A DNA stretch of 64,000 bases from contig NC_081408.1 in NCBI RefSeq assembly GCF_030272615.1, positions 401,973,889 through 402,037,888 of the forward strand, written 5' to 3'. The notes under the pieces are model-generated. The model was not told the origin of the DNA. It searched no databases and worked only from the letters and a program-made list of their open reading frames with translations. Every line of letters begins with the position of its first letter. The stretch's first letter is position 1. Position numbers and translations under genes: made by a program. Source of the stretch: Cryptomeria japonica (lineage: Eukaryota > Streptophyta > Pinopsida > Cupressales > Cupressaceae). Shown piece by piece: positions 44,641 to 57,081 of this stretch.

Positions 44641-46560
44641 AATGATCTAAAAAAGAAAGGGATGGATAGTCTTTATTATAGCCAGGTTGAGGGTTGCGGA
44701 TGGTGGAGGATGTCCCTTGGATGTCATCCTTAGTTTACAAGGCGTAACCTACACATTTTCTAGTCTAGGTTTAAATCTCTCGAAGTAAAGAACGCTCTTA
44801 ATCTTAGGCTAATTAAATGATATTAAATTAATTACGAGATAGTTGTGGATTGATGTTATTATGAATTAAATCTTATTTAAAGAATCTAGATATTCAATTC
44901 AATAATTGAAGAATGAGTATTTTATGAAAATTTAAGTATATGGTATGGTTATTGTCTTTATATTTCTTTGTTTGTTTGTTGTTTTATTTTTGTGTTTCAA
45001 ATGTGTGTTGTTTTTAGGTTAAATCCATACTTCAAGGTCTTTGTCATGTTTAGTCTTTTAGCCATGTAAATTTGTTTTGTGATTTTATGCTCTTAATCTC
45101 TAGCTTGTTGAATTAATCCTCCTTTAAACTTTGTTGTCTTGTTTGTCCTAAATACTAACAACATTCTAAAATACATTTATAGGATTGGTATGTTACAATA
45201 GGTCATGCTCTCTTATGTCAACTGTCATAAATGTGTGTAATACATTGACAAACAACAAGCAATGCCCTAGAATGAATATGAAGATTCAATTTAGTGCACC
45301 AAATCAAAGTATTCCACTATAAGATACTCTTTTAATGCTTCTAAGATGAGAAAGGATAATTAAATGTGAGAGGATGTAAATGCATGCCTTTAAAAACATG
45401 TAGCATCGTACTATAAAAACTTGTATTTTATCAATCAAAATGGTTAGTAGAATGGGCAAGAGTGAACTAAATTTGAATTTGAATTTTGAGATTTCAAGGG
45501 TTAAGTCAGTTGTGAGTTTCTATTATCCATTTGATTTATCTATTCCATGTTTTGGGTCAAGTCTTGTAAATGACCTGAAAATGGACAAACATACATAATG
45601 ATCCAATGATGGCCCAATGGCCCAGCTCATGGTCTTATGTGTCATGAAAATAAATTAAACACTCTCTCAATTGGTATTTCCTTGTTGGAAGAGTAATAAA
45701 TCCCCTAGGACCCAATCCCTTTAATGCTTTAGTTTGTTTAAGTTATTGATAAGGCATTTGTACCTTCAGTTGCTCAAAAACCTCTCTTTTTGCCTTTGAG
45801 TTATGCATTCATTCATTTTTCCTTTGGTTCACCCTAACAATTGTCCTATCTATGACAAGGAGTACGCAACCGCCATGTTGAACATATGTCTACCCTAGCA
45901 AATGAATTACTATTAAGAGGGGTAAAGATGTGTTTTAATTGTGTGACTATGAAACTTTTTAATGTGCTTAATTTATCATCTTTTATGCCATTTACGCTCT
46001 AGTTGAGGCTATTTCTAAGTGAAGTATGTATAGTCTACTTGTTGTTGTCCCTCTTAAGTTGGATCTCACTCTATTTATAGACCTTTGCTTGTCATTTTGG
46101 GGGTCTTTTCCTCCTTTTGAATTTTACACTTTTAACAAGTTTAAGCTTTGATAAACTATCATGAAGAATTATTCCACAACCTCGCAAGTTCAAAGATTTT
46201 TTACAAGTTTTACATAAATTCTATCATATTTTGTAATCGTCTACAACCTCAAGACTCTTAAATTCAACTAAGTTATCAACTTCTACAATACAAATAGCTT
46301 TGAATCTTCATCATTAACACTTTCCATAGCTACAATATCTTGTATTCTCTTAGTTTCTAATTATTTTGGTATTTTTTCTTCCTTCCACCAAATAAAGAGA
46401 GTGTCCACAACTGAGAGAGGTGTACAAGATTGAATAGCTCGGTCTCTAAGAACCACATTGTTATCATAACATGACTCATAAATTGGATCTTCCATATCAT
46501 TGTTGTGAGATTTCTAGTTATATTTACTTTAATTAGAGTAGTTTTATAATAGTAGATCAA
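44641..46560 (+). other. Spacer upstream of FCA, no gene seen
   Basis: AT-rich sequence with no supported coding frame, LTR or tandem array. It probably includes distal promoter sequence of FCA near its left end. Confidence 0.5.
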
Positions 46561-46576
46561 TTTAGTGGTTAATGTT
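46561..46576 (+). repeat. Target site duplication of the 46.6-kb retroposon (left)
   Basis: TTTAGTGGTTAATGTT occurs here and again, without mismatch, at 48505-48520. The flanking bases differ on both outer and inner sides. A 16-bp duplication is typical of LINE-type target-primed insertion, not of LTR elements. Confidence 0.88.
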
Positions 46577-48504
46577 TTTGATTAAGGTAAAAACAAGTTT
46601 TGAAGGGGGCCCAAAACCCTTTACAAATGGAACTTGTCAGATATAGCAAAAAGAGACAAAAAGGAACAAACCAACGAAAAGCCAACAAAAAACCATAGAT
46701 AACCGGGTAAAGCCCCACAAAGTCAGCCAGACCCAAGAGAAGAAACTAATTGATTTTTTTTAGGGCATTAGCCAAGGTGTTGCTAATCCCATACAGTTCT
46801 TTGATATTTTCCCTAAGATTAGGGATGTCCTTAGCAGAAGCAGCCACAGCTTTCTTGACACTTGCCCCGGTCCTCTTAGTAGCACCAGCTGGAGTAGCTT
46901 CACCACTGCCAATCTGGATAGTATCTTCATCCATGTCAAGGTCCACCATCGGTTTAGGAGAACTGGAATTATCAAAGACCTTAGCAATATCCTCCAAGTT
47001 TTTAGTCATAGCTGACAGGATATTTGGGATAATGCCTAGCAAATTTTTCATCTCCACACTCCCTTCTTCTAACGATTTAACCTTCTCCTCCATATCATGC
47101 TTCCATTTTATCTGATCCTTGTCGTCATCCTTCCTCTTCTCATCCATCTGTTTCCCATTTTTTTCCAGGTTCTTCAAGAGTTCATAGGTTTATCTGTCAT
47201 AGTCCAGTCTCGCCTCAGTGAGTTTTTTAAGGTTATCCAGGAATAACCCTTTACCCACACATTCCTTATCCTCACTTACACTGTCCTTAGTCGTATCCTT
47301 CTCAGGTTCCTTGTTCTCCTCCCTCTCGGAATTCACATCTTTTTCCTCATTATCCTTGTATTCCACATCCTCCATAGGGTGGTTGTTGTCCTTGCCAGGG
47401 CAATCACTATGGATAGGGCTTTCATTGTCAGACTCATTATCACCACCTTCTTCCTCAATACCCACCTCCTCATCTTTCCAGTTGTCTTCACCATCAGAAT
47501 CATTCATATCCATTTCATTGCCTTCTTTTCCAATTTCCTCTATTTCGATCTTTTCTTCACGGGTTTCCGTCCCAGAGGCACTCTTACTTTTTTTGCTAGA
47601 GGTCGCCTTCTCCTTGCTGGAATCGCCTCCCTCCAGCTTTCTCTTCCCCAGAGAGGTGGATAACCTCTTGTTTTCCAGCATGGTGAGGGTTTTACAGTGC
47701 TCATAAATGAGCAGCAAAAGCCCGCAATGGAGAACCGGATTTGAGGGATTCTTACTGTGTTTATTGAGGGACCTTGAAAGGGACCTGAAAAGGTAGTAGG
47801 GCAGGGAGACCCTTTTGTCATGTCTGAAATGGTTTAAAAGAACAAAGTGGTAAGTGTGGGCCCTGGAAAATCGGCCCTCAACAGTGATATATTCCATTAT
47901 GGCATTCAAAACCCAGCCCCAGATTTTCTTGATATTAGAGGCTTCATAGTAACCCCATGTGGCTTTGCCAATTCTAGCCCTCTCTTTTTCCTTACGCGAG
48001 AACAGATTAACCGTGTTATTGGAGACTTTAAGGTCTCTAAAAAAATTAAGCCCAGAATGGGGCATACCAGTCACAGTAGCTATGAGTCCCGAGTCCAATT
48101 TGAACTTAACCCCATAGATTTTAAAGGACCCATTACACCAATTTTCAGAAATTTTGGAAACGACGAGATTTACCCTACCTTTGTCATAATCCACCAGCTT
48201 CTCCATAAAGCTTGTGAGGGACCCTTTTTCCATCTTCGCCCACACTTTCGGCATCGCCTTCCATCTTGACGTATTATCTGGTTCCTCCCTCCTTAAGTCT
48301 CCTCCCATACTCGAATTCGAATTCTCAGCTATGTTCCTCTGCAAACTCAACACTTCTTTCCCGTAGTTACTCGGGATTTTGAAAAGGATGACCCACAAAG
48401 TGTGCGACGTAATATTAAAAATGGTTGGGGTTCTGTCGCTTTGCTAGGTAATCATTACCTTTCCATCAAAGCATAAATTATTCATATACCCTATCATGAT
48501 TATG
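46577..48504 (-). mobile_element. 1.9-kb retroposon carrying a single accessory ORF
   Basis: A 1928-bp unit sits between exact 16-bp direct repeats. Read on the minus strand it has a ~196-bp leader, one ORF of about 550 codons, a ~170-bp T-rich 3' region and a short A-ending tail (CCTTAATCAAA). It encodes no endonuclease or reverse transcriptase, so a LINE must have moved it. Its ORF is homologous to the one at 63221-64000, which lies just downstream of a LINE. The unit is either a LINE-mobilised non-autonomous family or a processed copy of a gene or subgenomic RNA. Confidence 0.8.
46746..48308 (-). pseudogene. Accessory protein ORF of the 46.6-kb retroposon (one in-frame stop)
   Basis: The frame starts at ATG 48308 (MGGDLRREEPDNTSRW...) and ends at 46746, broken only by a TAA near 47187. 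The frame is open without ATG up to about 48398. An N-terminal ~230-residue helical domain has TGMPHSGLNFFRDL and EYITVEGRFSRAHTYHFVLLN. A basic patch follows (GKRKLE; SSKKSKSASG), then a long acidic stretch, then a coiled coil (WKHDMEEKVKSLEEG) and a Ser/Lys/Ala tail. The basic patch could act as a nuclear signal. No enzyme motif is seen. The good preservation compared with neighbouring elements suggests a fairly recent copy. Confidence 0.75.
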
Positions 48505-48520
48505 TTTAGTGGTTAATGTT
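48505..48520 (+). repeat. Target site duplication of the 46.6-kb retroposon (right)
   Basis: An exact second copy of the 16-bp sequence at 46561-46576. It marks the 5' side of the minus-strand retroposon. Confidence 0.88.
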
Positions 48521-50288
48521 AGATTAGCCTAGGACTTCCATTTACTCTAAATCTAAAATATTTCATGTATTATATTTAGATTTAGATAATATTAATGTTG
48601 TCTTATTTGATAGGATTATATTTTATTTTCACAAGAATTATTGTTAGGACATAGATTAGTACAATGGATTTCAATGTTTAAAGAGTAAATTCAAGCATAG
48701 TCAGTCAATGTAGCACAAGTTAACAATTCAAGCTAATTAATTCAAATATAGATTAGCTCCCTAGCTTCAACATCCAAATCAAATATGTAATTTTTTTATT
48801 ATTCTTCATAAATTAAATAAGTCAAGGAAAATATTATTTTTTAGTGATTTGAAAATAAAGGAGAAATTTTTCTATTTAGCATTGCTTGGATCTACTTGTT
48901 TTTAGTTCTATTTTTCACCTATTAGAATCTAATTGCAAAGAGTAAGGTTTTTGTTTGTTTCTAAGTTTTAGATTAAATCTTTATTTTTATTGATTATATT
49001 GATTACATGCATGCAAACTATCGACAAAAAAATACCAAAACAAGTTCTTTTCATTCTTATTCCATTAGTTTAGCATAATTTAAAATAATTATTCTCATCA
49101 ACTCAAACATTTTGAAAACCCAAAAAACATAGAAAATAATAAAAACATTTAGTTTTAATTCATTTGAGCTGAAAACTACTCTAAAACTAATTATACTTTT
49201 GACCATTATAAGCAAGCAAGGCAACCAAAACACTCTAATTGCAATTCAAACATTAATACAAAGATAGATTTTGTAAGTAAACTAAAATTGAAATAGGAGT
49301 TGTATAAACCAAAGGCATCAAAGAAGTCTCGAATCATCATTTTTACCATTTTTGATTGTATTTGGTATTTCTTGCCTATGTATTCACGAGTAAGACAATA
49401 TTAGGTAGAGATAACTTTGAGAGGGTTTAAGGAGTGCTTAACAACTCCTATAACTACTAAGGTGGTCGAACAAATAGAATTTCTTGAACAAATATATTGA
49501 GAGAATGATTTCTTGGAGATAATTGAGATAACCCATCTTAACAAGGTTTTTTATCAAGCAACTAATCATTTAGATAATTAATTTGAAGTGATCAAATAAA
49601 AAAATTACAGTATTCACATAGAAGTTATTACTATCCATGTGCCAAGCACATGTCATCCAAATATCCATAGCATTCATCAACTACTCCTTCCTTGTGAAAA
49701 GGTTGTATGTCCCATCTACCACAGCTAGACCTACTTCTTCCATGCAAGTGATAAAAAGTGCTCTACTATCTATCTAATCAACAAGAACATTACATGTGTG
49801 AACAATTTGTGGGTCATTCACAATAGTGATGAATAAAATTTGGAGCATTCATGTTTTAGTGATAAATCCGTGTAAGGATTCTTCTCACTTTTCTTTTTCC
49901 ATCCACAAATTTCCCCTATTCCTTTTCATTTATTTTGTAGTTTTTATCTCGTACCCTAAACGCATATCAACATAGGAAAATACAAGGGTAGGTCCAACCT
50001 TTAACTCTTAAATTTGATAGATACATCCCTCTTATTAATCCCCTGGCTCCCACCCAAAATAGGAACTATCCATGAATACGAGCAAAACATGGGAACAAAG
50101 ACACAATAATGTTTGGCAATTCTATACAAGGACGATGTCAAGGGACTATCATCAAATCTAAGTTCCCAAACCATTAATATAAATATAAATTAGTATAATA
50201 TAAAGTCCATCAACAAGATCCTATTTTTGCAATGATTAGAAAAATGACAACCCACCTATACAATGGGATGGAGTGCCTCAAAAAGAAT
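48521..50288 (+). other. AT-rich spacer, no gene seen
   Basis: No supported ORF, LTR pair or tandem repeat. Confidence 0.5.
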
Positions 50289-50937
50289 GTTGGTGTAATT
50301 AAGATGTTATAGCTTGTTAATTCTTCACCTAGGTTCCAATTGCCACATAGGAAACTTCCACCTTTAGTGGTTTTATCATGTTATCACTTTTCCACCTTAG
50401 GTGGGTGATCCACCTTTAGTTGACACATCACACTATCACTTTTTTGCCTTAGGTGGATGATAAGTTATCACTTTATATATCATGTCATAAGATTAAGACA
50501 CTTGTCATAATATTATGTCTTCCTATGTTTCACCTTGGTCTATTTAACCAAGGGGTCTCGTATGTACATTCATATCACTTCTAATGCATTCTCGATGGGA
50601 ATACACATTATAAAATTGGGCCCTTAACCCTAAATGTGCCCCTTTTTATTTTATATTTTTTTAATCAATTGATCATTAAGTCCTGATAAGGTCCTATTTC
50701 GACCTTCGAGGCTTGATTTTGCATATATAAACACATGAATTGTCGCACCGAGATAGGATTGACTTTGTAATCATGATACCTTGCATCCCTACAAATTTGA
50801 GAAAAAGTCGGTCGGGCAGTGGTGATTCGTCCTAGTCCAAACTTTTTCTCCCATAATTTTAGGATCATGTTTTGGTGGTGTGAGCTTTCCATCGGGCCTC
50901 TAGATATTGGGTGGCTACCTTCGTAGCCATATCTTGC
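50289..50937 (+). repeat. 5' LTR of Copia element E (start approximate)
   Basis: The LTR end is fixed by the primer-binding site that follows (…CATATCTTGCA, then TGGTATCAGAGC). The start is inferred at TGTTGGTGTAATTAAG. A TATA-like TTTATATATCATG lies near 50471. Short CACCTTTAG/CACCTTAGG words repeat at 50360-50455. No 3' copy is found in the window. Confidence 0.55.
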
Positions 50938-50938
50938 A

Positions 50939-50950
50939 TGGTATCAGAGC
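50939..50950 (+). promoter_or_regulatory. Primer-binding site of Copia element E
   Basis: TGGTATCAGAGC, the initiator tRNA-Met type site also used by element B. Confidence 0.9.
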
Positions 50951-51779
50951 TTATAGATTGACATTGGTTAGTCATTTTAAGAGATTTTTTGTGCATTTTG
51001 GGGTTTCTTATTTTTGTGGTTTTGTATTGTAGGTAAAAATCAAAGCTTATTGGGTCAAATCTAAGGTCACCATTGGATTCAGAAGGTTTGAGAATGTCAT
51101 TTTTTCCTTTTGCTTCATCCAAGTCAGATACTAAAGGCCAAATCTATAGGCATTTGAAGTTTGGAGGTGTCACGGTGATACAAGGATCAAAAATTATGCA
51201 AGAGATTTTCAAAAAGCAATATGTCAGTCATTCGAGCTCCTTTTTGTGAGCATTTTTTTATTTGGGGTATAATTCCATGCTCTTTACAGTGGTGTATGTG
51301 TTTTTAAAATTTTTGTACGCAAATTTTCTAAAAAAATGTGTAAACCATGTATTTGTAACTTTAGAGGCTTTGTTCGGGCTCATACGGACTCCTTTTCAGG
51401 TGCAACTTTTTTTTAAGTGCATAATTTTCCTTATATTTTATAGTGGTGTTATCAATTTGTATTCATTATGACCATAAATTTCACTTTCAGCTCATGGCCT
51501 TATTTGGCTTTTTTTTTTTTGGCAAATGTAATGCACAAATCACAATTTGGTATTTTTGCATATTGATTTGAGTCTCAATTGTAATCACTAAAATCCAAAG
51601 TCCACTTTGCCTTTGTTTTGTAAGTGACCATTGTAATTGCACTGAATATAAAGTGCCAAACCATCATTTTGGATTTGGGGGAGGGGGGGGGGGGGGGGTT
51701 ATTTTATTGAGTGAATTTGGGGGGTTGTGATGTGTGATTGTGCTTTCAGTTCTCTCTTGTGCTCTTCTTATTCTTCACT
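50951..51779 (+). other. Leader of Copia element E
   Basis: Non-coding, with a poly-G tract (about 51677-51698, interrupted by one A) shortly before gag. Such a tract is prone to length errors in sequencing. Confidence 0.5.
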
Positions 51780-53173
51780 ATGGGTTCTCCTAAGTTTCCT
51801 CTCTTAACTACACATAATAATGCAACGTGGAAAATAAATGCATGGAGTAAACTAATGGGAATTGGATTAACTCACTACATTAATGAAACTATTCAAGAAC
51901 CATAAGATGTTAATTTGAAAATGGGTTGGCTCATTAAAAGTACTATGGCCCTTATAACATTGAGAAAATGTGTATGAGTTGATCTTATCTTTCATATTGA
52001 TAAGTGTAAAATAGTTAAGGATGCTTGGGATAAACTTGCTCGATTGTATAGCAAAGTTGATGAGATTAGAGGATAGAAACTTGATAATGATCTCACAAAT
52101 TTAGATCCTAAGGATTTTGATACAATTTAAGACTATGTAACTAAGTCAAATGAGCTAAGAGCACAACTCAAACAGTATGGCATTGATAAGAAGGATGCAC
52201 AATTGGTCTTTGATTTGTTGGGCAAGCTTCTTTCAGAGTATGTAGTTGTTTCTAGTTTCCATAATCATCGGTTGACAATGGGGAGTGCCTATACTACATC
52301 ATCCTTTGATTAATTCATAGAGATGTTGATGTTTGAGAAAGAAAAGTTGATCACCATGTGTATTCTCAAGCCACCCAAGTCACATGCTTTGGTGGCTAGT
52401 CATGAGAAAGCATCCAACAAGAAGCATAAACAATCAAAGCCTAAGCCACACAAGGATATAACACAATCTTCCTCTTCTTAATAAGGTGATTCTACATCCT
52501 CTCCTAAGGGGGAAGTATCTAAGAAGGAGAATATTACTTGTGATTATTGCAAGAAGTTAGGACATGAAGAACACCATTATTATATGAAGGATATTATTGA
52601 ATTAAAGCACCTTCTTGAGAAGAACAAAATCAATTTGCCTTCTAGAATGTCTCCTTCAAACTTTTTGCACCAAATATAATATGATAATGAAAAGAGTAAC
52701 ATTTTTGGGACAAGTAAGAACAAAGGAAAAGCTCTTTGTGCCACTACAAGTCATGATTCAGAGAGATGGCTTCTAGATCCAGGAGCTTCTCGTCATATGA
52801 CATCTTTGCAATCTATGTCCTCTTCATTTGAACCTTGCAATATGCCACCTATTTTGATGGGAAAATATGCATATATGAATATAATTGGGAGGGTATCTAT
52901 TGATATTGGGTTGGAATATTCAATGATGTATTGTATGTACCTCACTCGACAAACAATCTCCATTCCATATATCAAATCACTCATGGTGCGGCAAGGAAGA
53001 CTATGGAGTTCACTCTTGATTCAATTATCATAAGAGACTTGGAGAGTGAAGATATCATTGCTACTAAGGTAGTGGATCATGCATCTTATTTTGAATCCTT
53101 GGAATTTTTTCCTATTGATCACTTTGATTCTTTAGATGATGATCACTCCTCTAGTATGGATTATGATTTTTAG
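51780..53173 (+). pseudogene. Copia gag and protease remnant of element E
   Basis: The frame starts at ATG 51780 (MGSPKFPLLTTHNNATWKIN) and reads as a UBN2-type Copia Gag (KDAWDKLARLYSK), with several stops. A knuckle at 52539 (CDYCKKLGHEEHHYY) has lost its last Cys. The protease active site at about 52776 is DPGAS where D(T/S)GAS is expected. After a frameshift near 52925 the pre-integrase region continues (MYVPHSTNNLHSIYQITHG ... VVDHASYFESLEF) to 53173. Integrase core, RT and RNase H are absent. Confidence 0.85.
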
Positions 53174-53600
53174 GAGAATTTTGGCTAGTTGAACTTGGAT
53201 ATTCTCACTTGTGATCTAATTCTTGAGCCTTGCATTCCATATCCTCCTATTGAGATCTCATCTAATTTTGCATCTAATGATGCTTGTGTTGCTACGATTT
53301 TGGCTTCTCATCATTAAGTGCAATGGAATATATATTCTTTCAGATACAGTTCCTTGGGATGACTACTTGACAGACAATGTAGGTTTGTTTGTGGAGTCTT
53401 ATTTTGTAGATTTGGGAGACATCATTTATGATATTCGTCTTCTCTATGATGGAGATGATCCATCTTTATTTGTTGTGAGGAAACACTCAAACCCTGTTGT
53501 TCATTATCTACATGAGCATTCTTCACAGTTTGATATTAGTGTGGATACTTATGTACAACATTTGGAGGAGGTCTCTCTATCTTGAGTGAATAAACTTGAA
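53174..53600 (+). pseudogene. Open stretch downstream of Copia pre-integrase, unknown
   Basis: 53223-53585 encodes an acidic 120-residue frame (DNVGLFVESYFVDLGDIIYD...) with no recognised family. It lies where integrase should be and may be a replacement sequence in a non-autonomous Copia derivative, or chance. Confidence 0.35.
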
Positions 53601-55136
53601 TCTTTGGATCTTGTTATTCATTCATCTTCGTTAGATCCTAATTTTATTTTTCAGTAGTGTAGTACACCTAATTTGGAAGGGGCAAATTTTAGCATTGACA
53701 AGTGAACACTTAAGCAGTTTTCAAAGACTTCATACATCTTGAGTTTTCTTCCTACATCTTTCTTTCATGATTGGGGAGACTTCATACATACACCTTTGGT
53801 TTTGTTTCTTCCTATAATGGAGGAAAATTGGGGGTTAGGGTTTTACCAAGTACATCCACTAAATAACCTAATTAACACCACCACATTGAAAGAGGGTTGA
53901 ACCCAATAGATCCAGGCTCAATCACAATGGGGAAAGGTTTGATATTCTGATTGGATTCAACTGGTTTGAGATTGGTTGTCCTCTTTCTTAGTTGAATTTG
54001 TAATTTAATTGTGAAATTAGGGTAAAAGCATGAATAATTAAAGTAAATTGATAGAAACAATAAGTTACAAATGTCCCATAGAGTCACTGACTAAGATCTA
54101 GGCAAAAGAAGATGTTTAGAACCCCTTCTCAAAAGTTTGGCTTGATTTTTCAGGACCAAGTAGCACAAATCCACCCTAATCCTCCAAATTTTTCATCATC
54201 AAAAGTTGAACTTGTTTGTCACTGTCAACTCTGCTAGATTTCTTGAGTACAACTCCTACACTTGTTTCTTACACACAGAAAGAGAGGGAAAGATGTTGGG
54301 AATAGGGATTTGCCTCAAGTCAAACCCCAATTTTGGAATTAACCATGAAATTGAATTGATAAATGTAATGAAAGACTATAATGAAATACTTTCCTTTTGA
54401 GGGAAATGTTGAAAATACTTGAAACAACAATGTATACCTTGATGAAGCTCTGTTTGACCTTCACACAGAGGTTTTAGAGTTTCATGTAGGATGTCTTCAT
54501 AAAATGTTGATATTCCATCTTCAATACTTGAACTTGACTTCACTTCTACTCCAATGCTTGATGAATGACTGATTACTTGCTCACTTGAATGTGATTGAGA
54601 CCTTGAATTCTCTTAGGTGATTTCTTCGCTTAGGATTAGTATTTCAAATGAGAGGGGTAGACCTTCTTGTATATGTGTCTGCCTAAAAAACAAATTGATT
54701 TTTCAGAACAGGCCAACACGAGATCAAATTTCTTTCTCATTTGAGATGATCATTGTGAGGCCCCAAATTAGGCCTAATTAGGAGGACCAAGGCATGGTAC
54801 ACCCTAGTCTTGATTTAGTACTAGGGAATGGGTCGCCCTGGTCCTAAAAATCAAGACTCGAGAATGGGGAGGGAATTGGACAGATGATGAAAATGCAATA
54901 TTATAATGAAGTGTGAGCAGAATCAGCACCACAATTAGGCATCAGAAAGCCAGAACACTGAAGTGAGGATAAAATTGTAAGCGGGTACAATTTAGGATGC
55001 TACATTTAGTCCCCACTTTAGTGGGAGCATGAGACTAAACATGCTCATGGTAAATCACAAAGTTGCATTGAAAAACTTTCATCAAGATATCAGAGAGACA
55101 AGACACACTAAGCCCCCAAGGACTTTAGGAGAAAAG
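53601..55136 (+). other. Spacer with possible interior of a second C-type element
   Basis: No supported gene. The last part (about 55020-55136) is purine-rich and runs into the LTR at 55137, so it may be the 3' interior of that element. The words ATTAGGCCTAATTAGG (near 54767) form a short palindromic patch. Confidence 0.4.
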
Positions 55137-55980
55137 TGTAGACACCTCAATTTGACTAATAAATTTAATCAAATTTAAACCCCTTTCCTCTAATTAATTA
55201 ATTTAACTAATTAATTTCCCTATTTCATTCTTCCAATTAATTAATTATCCCCCTTTCCTCCAATTAATTAATTGACCCCCAATCCCATTCCTCTAATTAA
55301 TTAATGTCCTTTTCCATCCCATCTGATTAATTACCTTTAATTAATTAAATGCCCCTTTCTTTCCCAATCCCATGAATTAATTAAATCAATTAATTTAATT
55401 AATTCTCTATCCCATTTGAGCACATGGCTCCTAACCTTAACCCCCACCTAATCTAACCCTTGTCCTAACCCTGGGGTTCCAACCAACCCTCTTTATCCTA
55501 ACCTCCCAACCAACCCTATCATATCCCTCCTAACCTCCATATGTGCACATCCTAACCTCTTTCCCCCCTTCCGGGGAAAATATCCTATTTTGGGTGGCTT
55601 TGCCCAAAATGGACATGTGTCCCTAAGGACACATGTTATTCCTTCCCCTCTAGTTGAGCCACTTGTCCCCTTTGAGTACAAGTGTCTCCTCTTCACACCC
55701 CCTCTCCTTCCTCTCATCTTCTATATAAACCCTCCATTTCCTTTGCAAATTATCCACTATTCATTCAACACATTATTACTCTGCTGAAATCACTACTCAC
55801 ACTCACACATCCATTATCATTTGCATTATCATCTTCATCAAATCATGGAGCACAATCGAGCATCCAAATCAATGTCACAAGCACACATCCAATCGCGAAA
55901 TAATCTAATCGAAGCAAGGATTTGGGATTTGCATAGCTTTTCTTTGTGTTTTTGCTTTGATTTTACCATTTCGATCTTGA
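55137..55980 (+). repeat. LTR of the element C type (right end approximate)
   Basis: It starts TGTAGACACCTCAA after a purine-rich TTTAGGAGAAAAG, as the element C LTR starts after its polypurine tract. It has the same style of CTAATTAATTAATTT tracts and a TATA-like CTATATAAACCC at about 55721. No partner LTR is in the window. The purine tract suggests a 3' LTR. Confidence 0.55.
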
Positions 55981-57081
55981 AATGTTGAGTTTAATGGATT
56001 GTTTTGGTTAATTAGTTTATCTTTTATCCTTAGTATTCGCACACACATTTTCCCTCACACAAAAAGGTACAACACAAGAAAGGAGAAGAGAGAGAACACA
56101 TTACTGTGTTATCCTAGAAATATTCACTTACTATGAGTCATGAAAAAGAAAAATACCAAATTACAAAGCAAAAGGCTCAGTTTGCAAACTAACTTGAGTA
56201 TCTAAAATATGTCATGGTGTGTGCATAAAGTGTAACATTGAGCGGAGAGTATGCCCCCATGTTAAAGCGATTACAAACACCTTATCGAGAGCAATAGCTT
56301 TAAGGTAGCATGCATCCAAAAGACAAGCACACTACCACAATGAGATGTCACCAAGAAATGATGAATCAAAGGATAAAGGTCATAAAACATATAGGACAAA
56401 GCAGATTAGGGATCCACTAACTCTAAGGTCAATATGCTCTTATGATAAATAATGTAAATCAAGGATATTTTTATTGAATTGACCTCATCCTCAAAGGTAC
56501 TGGAACTACAAACACAACGGAAGAAGAGAACATGTGTCTTTTTGAGTCAACATGGAAGAAACCAAAAAAGAGATCTCAACCCTTTGCATCGTCCCCAAGT
56601 AGACAACACAAGGCACAATATATAGAAGAAAGGAGATACAAATAGAAGAATGTCACAACAGGTTCGACCTCTTTATTACCTTGTACCAACAAAGTATCAA
56701 GGTTCATCCAAAGAGAGCCTAACATAACACAAAAACATATCAAGCAACACATCACGAGGGAAGCACATTACGAACGAGCAAACACACAAAGGAGAATCTA
56801 CAACACGAATGAAGCTAATCAAGCAAATCATCTGCTTTCCAATATTGTTGAGAATCATTTAGGGATAGTGGACAAGTTGCAAGAGGAGCCACTTCAAGCA
56901 TGACAGATGGAGCTACTGCAAGTTCTAAACAAGGACCATGCTCTAATGATGAGTCACTTTGTTTTCATTAGGAGCTAGGGTTAATGATTTTTAAAAATGT
57001 GAAGATAGATCATGATTAACATCAATAAGCTCATAACTCATTAGATACAACTAGTTGGGATAGAATTCCAGGATCAACACA
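55981..57081 (+). other. Spacer and 5' leader of the LINE, no gene seen
   Basis: A-rich sequence without a supported ORF. The part close to 57081 should contain the 5' UTR of the LINE, but I cannot find its exact 5' end or a target duplication. Confidence 0.45.

Noticed and set aside
47218-47706. 162-codon plus-strand Ser-rich frame
   Set aside because: It is the antisense of the acidic, Glu/Asp/Ser-coding part of the minus-strand retroposon ORF.
47847-48269. 140-codon plus-strand frame
   Set aside because: It is antisense to the N-terminal domain of the same retroposon ORF, which has a homologue at 63.2 kb supporting the minus strand.
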